DNA from: Corynebacterium lowii
GTDB taxonomy: Bacteria > Actinomycetota > Actinomycetes > Mycobacteriales > Mycobacteriaceae
Direction of reading: 5' to 3'
Assembly (NCBI RefSeq): GCF_001412085.1
Contig: NZ_LKEV01000007.1
Location: 62,001-126,000, forward strand
DNA: 64,000 nt
Shown here in pieces: positions 33,573 through 43,874 of the stretch. The notes under the pieces are model-generated. The model was not told the DNA's origin and made no database searches. It saw only the letters and a program-made list of their open reading frames with translations. How positions within the stretch are numbered: the stretch's first letter is position 1; each line of letters begins with the position of its first letter. A program made the position numbers and the translations under genes.

Positions 33573-35189
33573 ATGACGCACATTATCGCCACCGCCGCGC
33601 CCACCGATACCGGCAATCCCATCCCGAACATCGCCGTCTTTGTGGCCTTCATCGTGGTCACCATGATTATCGTGATGCGCGTTGGGCGCAGCACCTCCAA
33701 GGCCACGGACTTTTATACCGGCGGTGCCAGCTTCTCCGGGCGCCAAAACGGCTTGGCTATCGCCGGAGATTATCTCTCCGCCGCCTCCTTCCTCGGCATC
33801 GTGGGAGCCATTGCCCTCACGGGCTATGACGGCTTCTTGTACGCCATCGGCTTCTTCGTAGCCTGGCTCATCGCCCTACTTCTGGTGGCCGAGCCGCTGC
33901 GCAATACCGGCAAGTTCACGATGGCCGATGTACTCTCTTTCCGGCTACGCCAACGCCCCGTGCGCATCGCCGCAGCACTGGCCACGCTCTTCGTCTCTCT
34001 CTTCTATCTGATCGCCCAGATGGCGGGTGCCGGAGCCCTGGTTTCCGTGTTGCTGGATATTCACGAGGAAGCCGCCCAAGCCCTCGTGATCGCCGTAGTG
34101 GGCGTCATCATGACGGCCTACGTGCTCATCGGCGGCATGAAGGGCACCACCTATGTGCAGATGATTAAGGCGGTGCTGCTGTGCAGCGGCGTGCTGATTA
34201 TGACCATCATCATTTTGGTGATGGTGCGCGGTAACTTCTCCGAATTGCTCAGCATGGCCGTGGAAAAGCACGGCGGCAATACCGCCATCTTGGAACCGGG
34301 CATGAAGTACGGAGCCACCAACTACACCAAGCTGGACTTCATCTCCCTGGGTCTGGCCCTGGGCCTCGGCGTGGCGGGGCTTCCCCACGTGCTCATGCGC
34401 TTCTACACCGTGCCCACCGCGCGCGAGGCGCGTAAGTCCGTCACCTGGGCCATCGTACTCATCGGCGGCTTCTACCTGCTCACTCTGGTGCTGGGTTACG
34501 CCGCAGCGGCCTTCGTGGGGCCGGACGTTATCAAAGCCGCCCCCGGCGGGGCCAATGCCGCCGCTCCCCTGCTCGCCCTTTCACTCGCAGGCCCCATCTT
34601 CATGGCGCTCATCTCCGCCGTGGCCTTTGCGACGGTCCTCGCGGTGGTCGCAGGGCTGGCCATCACGGCGTCGGCAAGCATTGCCCACGATGTGTACGAC
34701 GCCGTGCTGCGCGACGGCAAGGCCACCGCCGAGGAGCAGGTGCGAGTCTCGCGCATCACCGTGATTGTGATTGGCGTGGTATCCACGGCCCTGGGTATTG
34801 CGGCCATGCACCAAAACGTGGGCTTTGTGGTCTCCCTGGCCTTCTGCATTGCGGCCTCGGCTAATCTGCCCACGATTTTGTTCTCGCTGTACTGGAAGCG
34901 CTTTAACACCACCGGAGCGGTGGCCTCCATGTACACCGGCATTATTGCCTCCCTGGTGCTCATCATTCTTTCCCCTGCGGTCTCCGGCACGCCCACCTCG
35001 GTATTCCCCAACGCGGACTTTGCCGTATTCCCGCTCACCAATCCCGGTTTGGTGACCATTCCGCTGGGCTTCCTGGCCGCAGTCGTGGGCACCTACCTGG
35101 GCCGCCCCGATAATCTCGATCACCTCCAAGCGGAGATGGAGGTGCGCTCGCTCACCGGAGTGGGCGTGGAGGCCCCCATCGAGCACTAA
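33573..35189 (+). CDS. mctC: Monocarboxylate/acetate:cation symporter (ActP/MctC family)
   Basis: 538 aa, 13 transmembrane helices, SSS family. RSTSKATDFYTGGASFSGRQNGLAIAGDYLSAASFLGI and GLPHVLMRFYTVPTAREARKS are typical of ActP. It takes up acetate, propionate or pyruvate. AAAGGAGG before the start. The DUF485 gene upstream supports the assignment; substrate is inferred from C. glutamicum MctC. Confidence 0.9.
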   Translation: MTHIIATAAPTDTGNPIPNIAVFVAFIVVTMIIVMRVGRSTSKATDFYTGGASFSGRQNGLAIAGDYLSAASFLGIVGAIALTGYDGFLYAIGFFVAWLIALLLVAEPLRNTGKFTMADVLSFRLRQRPVRIAAALATLFVSLFYLIAQMAGAGALVSVLLDIHEEAAQALVIAVVGVIMTAYVLIGGMKGTTYVQMIKAVLLCSGVLIMTIIILVMVRGNFSELLSMAVEKHGGNTAILEPGMKYGATNYTKLDFISLGLALGLGVAGLPHVLMRFYTVPTAREARKSVTWAIVLIGGFYLLTLVLGYAAAAFVGPDVIKAAPGGANAAAPLLALSLAGPIFMALISAVAFATVLAVVAGLAITASASIAHDVYDAVLRDGKATAEEQVRVSRITVIVIGVVSTALGIAAMHQNVGFVVSLAFCIAASANLPTILFSLYWKRFNTTGAVASMYTGIIASLVLIILSPAVSGTPTSVFPNADFAVFPLTNPGLVTIPLGFLAAVVGTYLGRPDNLDHLQAEMEVRSLTGVGVEAPIEH

Positions 35190-35251
35190 GCAGGCCCACC
35201 AGGTAGGGTTTTCTATAACCTGAAAGAAAACCCCACCGAGGAGGCATCAGC

Positions 35252-36504
35252 ATGCCCCAGCGCACCTGGGTTCTGCTGCTCATCGTCATGGCCCCGCAAC
35301 TGGGGCTCTCCCTGGTCAATCCGGCCAATTCCACCATCGCGGAGCAATTGGGGGTGCCGCTATCCCAGGTGGAGGCCACCCTCACCGTGTACATGGCGGG
35401 CTACGCGCTGAGCATGTTTCTCTCCGGTATCTTGGCCGATCGCTACGATGCCCGACGCCTCCAATCCCTCGGCCTGGGGCTTTTCGCCGCCGGTGGCCTG
35501 CTCTGCGCCCTTGCCCCTTCCCTCGGCTGGTTAGCGGCGGGGCGCTTCCTCCAGGCCCTCGGCGGCACCTCGGCCACTGTGCTCTGCCGGATCATCGTCC
35601 AACGGCGCTACCCCGCCGATACCCGCGTGGGCGTGCTGGCCTCGATGTCAATGGTCATTTCGCTCACCCCCGCTCTTTCTCCCCTGGTGGGCGGCCTGCT
35701 CTCCCAGGTGGCTCCCTGGCGGGTGCTCTTTTTATGCACCTCGGCCTTTGCCCTCCTCCTCATTCCGGCCATCGAGTTCCTGCTCGGCCCCGCCGCCCCG
35801 GAAAACCCCGGCCTACCCACCCGGCGCGCCTTCACCCAGGCGCTCCTCGGGGCGATAAAGAACCGCGATTTCCGCTGGTACGCCTGCTGTATCTGCCTGG
35901 TATGGATGACGTACTTCGGCTTCATTCACTCCTCTAGCACGATGCTCCAACACCTCCTGGGCCAATCCGCCCTGGCCTATGGGGCACTCATGGCCCTGCC
36001 CGCCCTGGGTTATCTGGCCGGCAGCCTCATGGTCAAGCGCGCGGGTAAGCGCTCAGGCATGAGCAACGCCGCGCTGAATAAAGCCGTCACCAGGGCCTTC
36101 ATCATCGGTTCCCTCGGGCTGGTGCTCACCGGGGCGCTGGCCGCCACCCTTGCACTCACGGGCACGGGCACAAGCACGAGCGCGGCAGCAACCAGCACGG
36201 CCACAACCGGACTAGCGAGCGCAACATCCCTCGCCCTGGTCGCCTGCCTGGCGATTGCCTTCGTCGGCGTGGGTGCCGCCATTCCCTACGCCCAGGCGGG
36301 CCTACTCGGGTTAAGCCTCCCCTATCCGGGTCTGGTCACGGGCTTCTTCTTTTTCCTCCAAATGGCCAGCGGCGCCCTCTACGGCGTCCTGCTCAGCGCG
36401 CTTGGCCTCACCTCGGTGCCCGCGCGTAGGCCGCCATCGTCGCCCCGCAGGTGCTCCTCACGGTGGCCTACGCGCGGCGTCGGCCTACCCACGGCATCGA
36501 TTAG
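35252..36504 (+). pseudogene. Bcr/CflA-type MFS exporter with 3' frameshift
   Basis: Twelve-helix drug exporter of about 415 aa. N-terminal LVNPANSTIAEQLGVPLSQVEATLTVYMAGYALSMFLSGILADRYDARR is intact. Near 36427 the frame switches: in the starting frame the protein runs on to 36658 with an Arg/Pro-rich non-membrane tail antisense to murI, while the neighbouring frame continues with AAIVAPQVLLTVAYARRR and stops at 36504. A 1-bp deletion at about 36427-36431 explains this. Only the end of the last helix is affected, so the 468-aa product may still fold. A Thr/Ser/Ala repeat (about 302-325) is an odd insertion between helices. Confidence 0.7.
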
Positions 36505-37319
36505 CGGGCCGGTGAGGCCCCGGCGTCGAGATCGCCCACGCCCGGCCCCAGGAAGCGGCTGGCGAGTTGGGCAAAGAGTTCCGGGTCCCCGGTGGTTTCA
36601 AAGCGGCGCACCGGGGTGGTTGCCGTGGCCAGCATGTCACGCTGGGAAAGGGCCTTGAGCACGTCCTTGGTGGCCTCCTCGGCGGAGGAAACCAGGGTCA
36701 CGTTGTCCCCGATAGCCAGCTGGATCACCGCCGAGAGCAGCGGATAGTGGGTACAACCGAGCACCAGGGTATCCACCTCCTGCTCCTTGAGCGGGGCCAG
36801 GTATTCCTCAGCCACCGCCAGAATCTCCGGGCCAAAGGTCTCCCCGCGTTCCACGAAGGGCACGAACCGCGGGCAGGCCTGGGCGGTCACCCGCACGCCG
36901 GGATTGATGGAAAAGAGATCCTGGTACGCCCCGGAATTAATGGTGCCCTGGGTACCGATCACCCCGATGCGCCCGTTGCGGGTGGTAGCCATCGCGCGGC
37001 GCACGGCGGGGTGAATCACCTCCACCACGGGGACGTCGTAACGCTCCCTGGCGTCGTGGAGGAAAGAGGCCGAGGCCGTGTTGCAGGCAATCACAATCAT
37101 TTTGCAGCCGCGTTCCACCAGCTCATCGGCAATGCGGGTGGCGTGGCTGCGTACCTCGGCAATGGGAAGCGGGCCGTAGGGACCATTGGCGGTGTCCCCA
37201 ATGTAAATCACCGATTCCTGCGGCAACTGATCCATCATCGTGCGGGCCACGGTCAATCCGCCTAGGCCGGAATCAAAAACGCCGATGGGGGCATTGCGTG
37301 CTGAGGTATCCGTATCCAC
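36501..37319 (-). CDS. murI: Glutamate racemase
   Basis: 272 aa. Supplies D-glutamate for peptidoglycan. Catalytic cysteines are in VIACNTASA and [10 protein letters not shown]; the N-terminal [17 protein letters not shown] is characteristic. Its 3' end overlaps the restored MFS frame. In M. tuberculosis murI neighbours cpdA; here 8.4 kb of accessory genes separate them. Confidence 0.95.
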   Translation of the reverse strand: MDTDTSARNAPIGVFDSGLGGLTVARTMMDQLPQESVIYIGDTANGPYGPLPIAEVRSHATRIADELVERGCKMIVIACNTASASFLHDARERYDVPVVEVIHPAVRRAMATTRNGRIGVIGTQGTINSGAYQDLFSINPGVRVTAQACPRFVPFVERGETFGPEILAVAEEYLAPLKEQEVDTLVLGCTHYPLLSAVIQLAIGDNVTLVSSAEEATKDVLKALSQRDMLATATTPVRRFETTGDPELFAQLASRFLGPGVGDLDAGASPAR

Positions 37320-37442
37320 GCTGGCCTATCCTACGCCGCTGCGACGCCGCCATATTCGCTTGGCAGCATACCGGCGGCGGCGCGGGCCACAAACGCCTAC
37401 CATCGCACAAGAGACATATTCGTCGCTGGGAAAGGCGCACCC

Positions 37443-38396
37443 ATGAGGCCCACCGTTGCTCTACCCGGCACCGACCTCCACGTATTCCCCCTCAACCTGG
37501 GCGGCAATACCTTTGGTTGGACCGCCGACGAGGCCACCAGCCTCGCCATCCTCCGCGCCTTTACCGAGGCCGGAGGCAACTTCATCGACACCGCCGATGT
37601 GTATTCCGCCTGGGTACCCGGCCACCAGGGCGGGGAATCCGAGGCGATTCTTGGCTCCTGGCTGGCCGATCTCCCCGCCCACGAGCGCGATCAGATGGTG
37701 ATAGCCACCAAGGTGGGCCGCCTGCGCCCGCATGATTCGCTCCGCGCCGCAGACATTCTCGCCGCCACCACCAACAGCCTGGAACGCCTGCGTACCGAGA
37801 CCATCGACCTGCTCTACCTGCACTTCGACGACGACACCACCCCCATCGAGGAACAAATAGAAGCCTGCTGCGATCTCGTCGCGCGCGGGCACGTCCGCTA
37901 TATCGGGCTCTCCAATTACTCCCCGCAGCGTATGCGCGCTTTCCTCCGCGCCGCGCGCGATACCGAGGCCAGCCCCGTAGCCATTCAGCCGCACTATAAC
38001 CTGCTGCACCGCCACGATTACGAGCGTGGTATTCGCCCCCTGGCCCAGGAATATCGCGCCAGCGTATTCCCCTACTACTCGCTGGCCTCCGGGGTGCTCA
38101 CCGGCAAGTTCCGCACGCCCTCCGATACCACCGGCACCGCGCGGGAGGCCAGCACCTCCGCGTTGCTCACCGAGGAAACCCAGGGGGTGCTGAATACCCT
38201 AGAGCGCCTGGCTTCGCTTCACGACGCCACCCCCGCCACCATCGCGCTGGCCTGGCTGCGCGCCAAGGGCGCCACCGCGCCCATCGCGTCTGTATCGCGC
38301 CCCGAGCAATTGCCCGCGCTCATGGCGGTGGCCGATACCGTGCTTGACCCCTCCGAGGTGATGCAACTCGACGCCGCCTCCCAGCCCTTTGCGTGA
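37443..38396 (+). CDS. Aldo/keto reductase
   Basis: 317 aa, TIM-barrel NADPH-dependent reductase of the YghZ/Tas-like group. Motifs: GGNFIDTADVYSAW with catalytic Asp and Tyr, KVGRL with Lys, and the cofactor-binding end APIASVSRPEQL. N-terminal LNLGGNTFGW is typical. Substrate cannot be predicted. Inserted between murI and the rhomboid gene. Confidence 0.92.
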   Translation: MRPTVALPGTDLHVFPLNLGGNTFGWTADEATSLAILRAFTEAGGNFIDTADVYSAWVPGHQGGESEAILGSWLADLPAHERDQMVIATKVGRLRPHDSLRAADILAATTNSLERLRTETIDLLYLHFDDDTTPIEEQIEACCDLVARGHVRYIGLSNYSPQRMRAFLRAARDTEASPVAIQPHYNLLHRHDYERGIRPLAQEYRASVFPYYSLASGVLTGKFRTPSDTTGTAREASTSALLTEETQGVLNTLERLASLHDATPATIALAWLRAKGATAPIASVSRPEQLPALMAVADTVLDPSEVMQLDAASQPFA

Positions 38397-38447
38397 GCCG
38401 CGGGCGGTGCCGGAGCCGCAGGAGCGGCGTCGATAAGCCCCCTACGC

Positions 38448-39041
38448 CTACACCGAGGCGGGCTCTACCTGCTTGGGCTGCGGATCGTCCGAGGTAATAA
38501 CCATCGCGGCGAGGATACCGCCGAGGGCACCAAAGAAGTGCCCCTGCCACGAGACCCCCTCCGTGCCCGGCAGCACGCCCCAGATGAGATAGGAATAGGC
38601 GGAACCGAGCACCACGCCCAGCAGAATCTGGCGCAGGCTGCGATTAAAGAGCCCGCGCACCACCAGGTAGGAAAGCCAGCCGTACACCAGGCCGGAGGCC
38701 CCCACATGCGTGGTGCCTACCCCGCCAAAGAACCACATACCCAGGCCCGCGCTGATGGTCACAATGCCGGTGACCTCCCACCAGGTGCGCGGCCCCGTGG
38801 CGCCGATGAGGAAGCTAAAGATCGCCCCCGGCACCGTATTGGACATCACATGGGCGTAACTGCCGTGGAGCATCGGGGCGGTGAGCACACCCCACAACCC
38901 GGAAATATCGCGCGGATGCACGCCGAAGGCCACCAGGGAACCGCCGAAGATGAGATCGTTGACGATATGCACGCCCCAGATCACCACCACGTAGCCCACC
39001 GCAAAGGTCATCCCGGAGGCCAGCCGGGAACCCGCGCTCAC
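38448..39041 (-). CDS. Rhomboid-family intramembrane serine protease (Rv1337-like)
   Basis: 197 aa with six helices. Active-site Ser in GASGLVYGW, catalytic His in WQGHFFGALGG, and the HGSYAHVMSN motif that positions the oxyanion region. Overlaps the P1 peptidase gene by 4 bp. Mycobacterial Rv1337 lies near murI in the same way. Substrates unknown. Confidence 0.9.
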   Translation of the reverse strand: MSAGSRLASGMTFAVGYVVVIWGVHIVNDLIFGGSLVAFGVHPRDISGLWGVLTAPMLHGSYAHVMSNTVPGAIFSFLIGATGPRTWWEVTGIVTISAGLGMWFFGGVGTTHVGASGLVYGWLSYLVVRGLFNRSLRQILLGVVLGSAYSYLIWGVLPGTEGVSWQGHFFGALGGILAAMVITSDDPQPKQVEPASV

Positions 39042-39979
39042 GAGGCGATCTCGCGATAAGCCGTCACGTTCAGGTCCTCATCCGGGGCCGCCGAGACCAC
39101 GGCGTCCACGATCGCGGCCTCTACCGCCTGCGCGGCACCCGCGCACAGGTAGGAGAGCACCGGCACGCCCACCCCGAGCGGCTGCCAGGCCGTAGAGAGA
39201 GCGAAGAGCGTATCGCCGTCTAGGGGCAGGTGCGCCGGGCGCACGGCCCGGGAGATGCCGTCGTGGCCCGCCATCGCCAGGCGCTTAGCCTGCGGGGTGG
39301 TCAGGGGGGCGTCGGTAGCGATCACGCCGATGGTGGTGTTCAACGCCGCCTCCGGGGCCGTGAGCTGAGAGAAAGCCTCCTTATCCACGCTCTTATCCGG
39401 GGCACCCCACAGCGTGCCGTCCTGGGGGTTGACCACCTCGCCCACGGGATTGGCCACCACCAGGGCAGCCACGCGATAATCGCCCACCTTCACCGAGGCC
39501 TGCCCCACGCCGCCGCGCAGGCGGCCCGCGCTCGCTCCGCACCCGGCGCCGATGCTGTGAGGCCCAGGGCCCTCCTCCACCCGGTAGGAATCCTTGAGGG
39601 CCTCCACGCCCTGAGCCGCGCCGGGGAGGCGCTGGGAACCCACCAGAAGATCAAAGATCACGGCACCCGGCACGATGGGAATACGAATCCCCTGGGTCAC
39701 CGGGAAACCCACCTTGCGCTGCGCCAGGCCGCGCATCACACCATCGGCGGCGGCCAGGCCAAAGGCCGAGCCCCCGGACAGGGCGATCGCGTGCACCCGC
39801 TCCACGGTGTTGTGAGGGTCGAGCAGATCCGTCTCCCTGGTGCCGGGGCCGCCGCCGCGCACGTCCACGGCGGCCAGGGCTCCATCGGAGTCCGTCACGC
39901 GAATCACGGTCACCCCCGTGCTCTCCATGCTGTGATGTCCCACAGCTAGGCCGGGTACGTCGGTCAAAGAACCACTCAT
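39038..39979 (-). CDS. P1/DmpA-family peptidase (Rv1333-like)
   Basis: 313 aa self-processing hydrolase family. LTDVPGLAVGHHS at the start, ALSGGSAFGLAAADGVMRGL in the middle and the nucleophile region with NTTIGVIATDAPLT (autocleavage before Thr) fit the DmpA/BapA fold of aminopeptidases or amidases. Overlaps the rhomboid gene and follows the DUF2017 gene by 3 bp. Substrate unknown. Confidence 0.9.
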   Translation of the reverse strand: MSGSLTDVPGLAVGHHSMESTGVTVIRVTDSDGALAAVDVRGGGPGTRETDLLDPHNTVERVHAIALSGGSAFGLAAADGVMRGLAQRKVGFPVTQGIRIPIVPGAVIFDLLVGSQRLPGAAQGVEALKDSYRVEEGPGPHSIGAGCGASAGRLRGGVGQASVKVGDYRVAALVVANPVGEVVNPQDGTLWGAPDKSVDKEAFSQLTAPEAALNTTIGVIATDAPLTTPQAKRLAMAGHDGISRAVRPAHLPLDGDTLFALSTAWQPLGVGVPVLSYLCAGAAQAVEAAIVDAVVSAAPDEDLNVTAYREIAS

Positions 39980-39982
39980 GCG

Positions 39983-40519
39983 TTATCCCATCATCGCTTC
40001 TAGTAGAGAGTCTTGATGATATGCCAACCATTCCACCAGCCGCTCGGATTCCGGGGCAGTGCCGGTGTTACCCTGCGCTCCGGCGGCCACATAAAGGCGC
40101 AAATCATTGACTCCGGCCAGCCAGGCATGCACCTGCGACTCATCTAAGGTCACGTTCACCGAGCCGTCCGGCCCCAGGGCCTCCACGATCACCTGAAGGT
40201 TCTCCAGCTTGGCGCGCACGATGTCATTTTCGTGGAAGGAACGCAGCAGGGCGTTATCCCCCTCAAACTCCTCATCGCCCTCGCGCTCAAAGTCCGGCAG
40301 CAACCTCGCCAAAGACGGGTCGGTGGGAGCCTCCTTGTGTCCGGTGGAAAGCCCGGTGAGCTCGGCCAACTCATCCTTGGGGGCGGAGCGCACGCGCGCG
40401 ATCAGGGCCTCGGAAACCGCCGAGGCCAGATTTCCCATCACCTCGCGCTCCATCGGATCAAGCACCGTGGAATACTTCGGCGCCCGCATGAGGCTCTTCT
40501 TCTTACGCCACTGTTGCAT
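39983..40519 (-). CDS. DUF2017 family protein
   Basis: 178 aa, acidic and helical, with LDPMEREVMGNLASAVSEAL and LARLLPDFEREGDEEFEGDN, and a final WLAYHQDSLLEAMM, all typical of DUF2017. Always linked to clpS in actinobacteria, so a link to the Clp protease is plausible (inference). AAAGGAG before the start. Soluble, function unknown. Confidence 0.88.
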   Translation of the reverse strand: MQQWRKKKSLMRAPKYSTVLDPMEREVMGNLASAVSEALIARVRSAPKDELAELTGLSTGHKEAPTDPSLARLLPDFEREGDEEFEGDNALLRSFHENDIVRAKLENLQVIVEALGPDGSVNVTLDESQVHAWLAGVNDLRLYVAAGAQGNTGTAPESERLVEWLAYHQDSLLEAMMG

Positions 40520-40637
40520 GGTGGTTATCTATTCTCCTTTAGGTTGAGGCCTGGCTTCTTGGCGGCTTATCGACGCCCCCTTATCAGCGTCCCTCTTATC
40601 AGTGTCCGCCTATCAGGGTCCCTGGGCGGCATACCGC

Positions 40638-40955
40638 CTAGCCCGCCTGCTGCATCGTCGCCCACAGGCCCGCCACCTGGAGCTTCTTCACGTCACCCTC
40701 CACCTTGTCGCGCTCCCCGGTAGATACGGCCGCCTTGCCCTCGGTATGCACCTGCATCATCAGCTCGGTGGCGCGTTTACGGTCATAACCCAGCACGGTC
40801 TGGAATACGTAGGCCACGTAATTCATCAGATTCACCGGGTCATCCCACACCACACACACCCAGGGAAGATTCTCCGCCGGGGCCACATCCACCTGGATTT
40901 CCTCATCCAACTCCGGCATGGCCATCGGGGAACTCATGGCAACAGGGCAATTCAT
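40638..40955 (-). CDS. clpS: ClpS adaptor of the ClpAP/ClpCP protease
   Basis: 105 aa. Delivers N-degron substrates to Clp ATPase. Core motif [21 protein letters not shown] with the Asp-Asp-Pro-Val turn and [15 protein letters not shown] 40955 chosen since TAGGCT lies 7 nt upstream, fitting a leaderless mRNA; ATG 40937 is possible. Followed by the DUF2017 gene. Confidence 0.93.
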   Translation of the reverse strand: MNCPVAMSSPMAMPELDEEIQVDVAPAENLPWVCVVWDDPVNLMNYVAYVFQTVLGYDRKRATELMMQVHTEGKAAVSTGERDKVEGDVKKLQVAGLWATMQQAG

Positions 40956-41066
40956 GCCACACAGCCTAGTCAACACCCCCGCCCGGCGCGCGATACCACC
41001 CCTTCGCTCCCCTTTCGTGCACCGAATCCACCATCATAGCCCCGGCGGACGACTAAGGTAGTGCTG

Positions 41067-42416
41067 GTGAACGCACCAAGCACTTCCGCCACCGCCCTGC
41101 CACGGCAGCGCTCTACCTCCCTGCTAACGGATAAGTACGAGCTCACCATGCTGCAAGCGGCCCTGCGCGATGGCACCGCCCACCGCCAGTGCACCTTTGA
41201 GGTCTTTGCCCGGCGGCTGCCCAACGAGCGCCGCTACGGAGTAGTGGCCGGTACCGCCCGCGTGCTCCACGCGGTATCGGACTTCATCTTTACCGAGGAA
41301 CAACTCGCCCACCTCGACTTCCTCGATGAGACCACCCTCAACTACCTGCGCGATTTCCGCTTCTCCGGGCATATCGACGGCTACCGGGAGGGCGAACTCT
41401 ACTTCCCCTACTCCCCGATCCTCACGCTGCGCGGCACCTTTGGCGAATGCGTGATCCTGGAAACGGTCATTCTCTCCATCATGAATGCCGACTCCGCCGT
41501 GGCCTCGGCCGCCGCGCGCATGGTCACGGCTGCCGACGGCCGCCCCATCATCGAGATGGGCTCCCGCCGCACCCACGAGTACGCCGCCGTCTCCGCCTCT
41601 CGGGCGGCCTACCTGGCCGGGTTTAGCGCCACCTCCAATCTGGAGGCGTCGCACCGCTACGGTATTCCCGCCTCGGGCACCTCGGCGCACTCCTGGACGC
41701 TGCTGCATACCGACGCCGATGGCACCCCCAACGAGGCCGCCGCCTTCCGCGCCCAGGTAGAGGCCCTGGGCACCGATACCACCCTGCTGGTGGATACCTA
41801 TGACATCACCCAGGGGGTGCGCACCGCCATCGAGGTGGCGGGCACTGGTCTGGGCGCGGTGCGTATTGACTCCGGCGATCTGGGTGTGATGACGCGCCGG
41901 GTGCGCAAGCAGCTTGACGAGCTGGGGGCCTATAACACCAAGATCGTGGTCTCCTCCGACCTTGACGAGTTCACCATCGCGGGCCTGCGCGGCGATCCGG
42001 TGGATTCCTTCGGCGTGGGTACCTCGGTGGTCACCGGCTCCGGCGCCCCCACCCCCGGCATGGTGTACAAACTCGTGGAGGTGGAGGGACACCCGGTGGC
42101 CAAGCGCTCCCGGGGCAAGGCCATGACCGGGGGCGCCAAGCGGGCGCTGCGCACCCATCGCTCCACGGGCACCGCCATCGAGGAAGTCGTGCTGCCCTTC
42201 GCCGCCCCCACCCCGGATCTGGGCGACGTGGAATCCCGCGCGCTCACCATCCCCCTTATGCGCGATGGTGAGGTGGTGCCGGGGCTACCGACCTTGGAGG
42301 AATCCCGCTCCTTCCTGGCCGAACAACTCATCACCCTGCCTTGGGAGGGCCTGGCGCTCTCCCGCGATGAACCCGTGATTCCCACGCGCTTCATCGGTTT
42401 TGATTCCCCGCTGTGA
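41067..42416 (+). CDS. pncB: Nicotinate phosphoribosyltransferase
   Basis: 449 aa. Converts nicotinate and PRPP to nicotinate mononucleotide, downstream of PncA (9.6 kb) and upstream of NadE (56.1 kb) in NAD salvage. SLLTDKYELTMLQAAL at the start, GSRRTHEYAA, ATSNLEASHRYGIPASGTSAHSW and RIDSGDLG are family signatures. GTG 41067 is preferred: TAAGGT ends 7 nt upstream, fitting a leaderless mRNA; GTG 41061 is the alternative. Divergent from clpS. Confidence 0.94.
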   Translation: MNAPSTSATALPRQRSTSLLTDKYELTMLQAALRDGTAHRQCTFEVFARRLPNERRYGVVAGTARVLHAVSDFIFTEEQLAHLDFLDETTLNYLRDFRFSGHIDGYREGELYFPYSPILTLRGTFGECVILETVILSIMNADSAVASAAARMVTAADGRPIIEMGSRRTHEYAAVSASRAAYLAGFSATSNLEASHRYGIPASGTSAHSWTLLHTDADGTPNEAAAFRAQVEALGTDTTLLVDTYDITQGVRTAIEVAGTGLGAVRIDSGDLGVMTRRVRKQLDELGAYNTKIVVSSDLDEFTIAGLRGDPVDSFGVGTSVVTGSGAPTPGMVYKLVEVEGHPVAKRSRGKAMTGGAKRALRTHRSTGTAIEEVVLPFAAPTPDLGDVESRALTIPLMRDGEVVPGLPTLEESRSFLAEQLITLPWEGLALSRDEPVIPTRFIGFDSPL

Positions 42417-42524
42417 TTTTTCCTGCTGCGGGGAACGCCGCGCGGGGGTGAAATGGGTGTTCCCAAAGGAAGATCGTTGCCCTTATGCCGGAACCTCTGG
42501 CCCAGGGGAGCCGACTTTTAAGGC

Positions 42525-43868
42525 ATGAGTATTCCCACACAATCCCGCGCGGATTCCTCCCCGGAGGCTCCCGCAGAGCCCTCTCATCATTCCCGCCGTT
42601 CCCGCAGCGGCTCCCTGCGCCCCACGCTCTATCGCCTCCACGGCTGGGCGGGCGTGCTCGTGGCCCCCTTCCTCTTCGCCGCGGCGCTCACGGGGTTGCT
42701 CTACGCGCTTGCGCCGAGCCTGGAACAGGCCGCTTACCGAGATGTGCTCACCACTCAGAACACCGGGGAGCACATCCCCGTGGCCCAGGCCGTTGAAGTC
42801 GCCCAGCGGGTACACCCGGATTTGGAACTCGCCGGGGCGCGGATCAGCGATCGCCCCGAGGCCACCTATCGCATCTTGTTCAGCGATCCCGCCCTGCCCC
42901 AGAGTTATCTTCAAGCGGTATTCGTCGATCCGGTCAGCGGGGAGGTGCTGGGCGATATGCCGCAGTACGGTTCCTCTAACTCCCTGCCCCTGCGCTCCTC
43001 GCTGAGCAACGGGCACGCCAATCTCTGGCTGGGTGAGCCGGGGAGGTTCTATTCCGAGCTGGCAGCCTCCTGGCTGGGTGCCATGACGATCACCGGGGCT
43101 TTCTTGTTATTCCAGCGTTGGCGGCGCTCCACGAGCAAGAAAAACCGCCCCCGCCGCTGGCACAGCCTCATCGGCCTGGCCTGCATTCCGGGCTTCCTCT
43201 TCCTCACCATCACCGGGCTCACCTGGTCGGCCACCGCAGGCGGCACCATCGGGGATATTCGCACCCACTTCGATTGGCGCGCCCCCGCCCCGGATACCAC
43301 TGCGGTCTCCTCTGCCCCCTTCTATCCCACCAGCATTGACACGGCTATCGACGCCGCCCGCCAGGCCGGCCTCACCGGCCTGCTCCACGTCACCGCGCCC
43401 GAGGAGGGCACCGTATGGGCTGTGTCCGAATCCTCCTCGCAGCCGTGGGTTTTTGCCTACGACGCCGTGGCGGTGGACGGTAGCACCGGCGGGATCGTCG
43501 AGAGCATTGACTTTGCTTCCTGGCCGCTGGCGGCCAAGCTCACCGAGTGGCTTATCCGCGCCCACATGGGCCTGCTCCTTGGTGTGCTCAATCAGGTGGT
43601 GCTGGCGGCCCTGGCCCTGGGCCTCATGGCCTCCGTGGTGCTGGGATACGTGATGTGGTGGCGGCGCGGTAAGGGTTCCTCCTTTGGCCGCCTGCCCGCC
43701 CCGCGCAGTTGGGAGAACGTTCCCCGCCCCGCGCTCATCTGCTTTTTGGTCATCATGGTGGCCTACGGAGTTTTCGCCCCGTATTTTGGGCTCAGCCTAC
43801 TGCTTTTCCTGGGCGTCGATACCGCCTGGCGGGCGTTCCGGCGGCGTCGCACCCGCCCGCTACACTGA
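42525..43868 (+). CDS. PepSY-associated membrane protein
   Basis: 447 aa with four main helices: LHGWAGVLVAPFLFAAALTGLLYAL near 38-62, a pair around 185-235, and a C-terminal set. Extracytoplasmic PepSY domains lie between. The family is often iron-regulated and linked to heme or siderophore reduction (established); I could not see a DtxR box upstream. Inserted between pncB and dinG relative to mycobacteria. Confidence 0.85.
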   Translation: MSIPTQSRADSSPEAPAEPSHHSRRSRSGSLRPTLYRLHGWAGVLVAPFLFAAALTGLLYALAPSLEQAAYRDVLTTQNTGEHIPVAQAVEVAQRVHPDLELAGARISDRPEATYRILFSDPALPQSYLQAVFVDPVSGEVLGDMPQYGSSNSLPLRSSLSNGHANLWLGEPGRFYSELAASWLGAMTITGAFLLFQRWRRSTSKKNRPRRWHSLIGLACIPGFLFLTITGLTWSATAGGTIGDIRTHFDWRAPAPDTTAVSSAPFYPTSIDTAIDAARQAGLTGLLHVTAPEEGTVWAVSESSSQPWVFAYDAVAVDGSTGGIVESIDFASWPLAAKLTEWLIRAHMGLLLGVLNQVVLAALALGLMASVVLGYVMWWRRGKGSSFGRLPAPRSWENVPRPALICFLVIMVAYGVFAPYFGLSLLLFLGVDTAWRAFRRRRTRPLH

Positions 43869-43874
43869 GTGACC

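Noticed and set aside
36502..36658. C-terminal tail of the MFS frame as a real domain
   Set aside because: Arg/Pro-rich residues are antisense to the murI 3' end; better explained by a frameshift.
42417..42524. DtxR box for the PepSY gene
   Set aside because: No match to TTAGG-N9-CCTAA found in the 108-bp gap.
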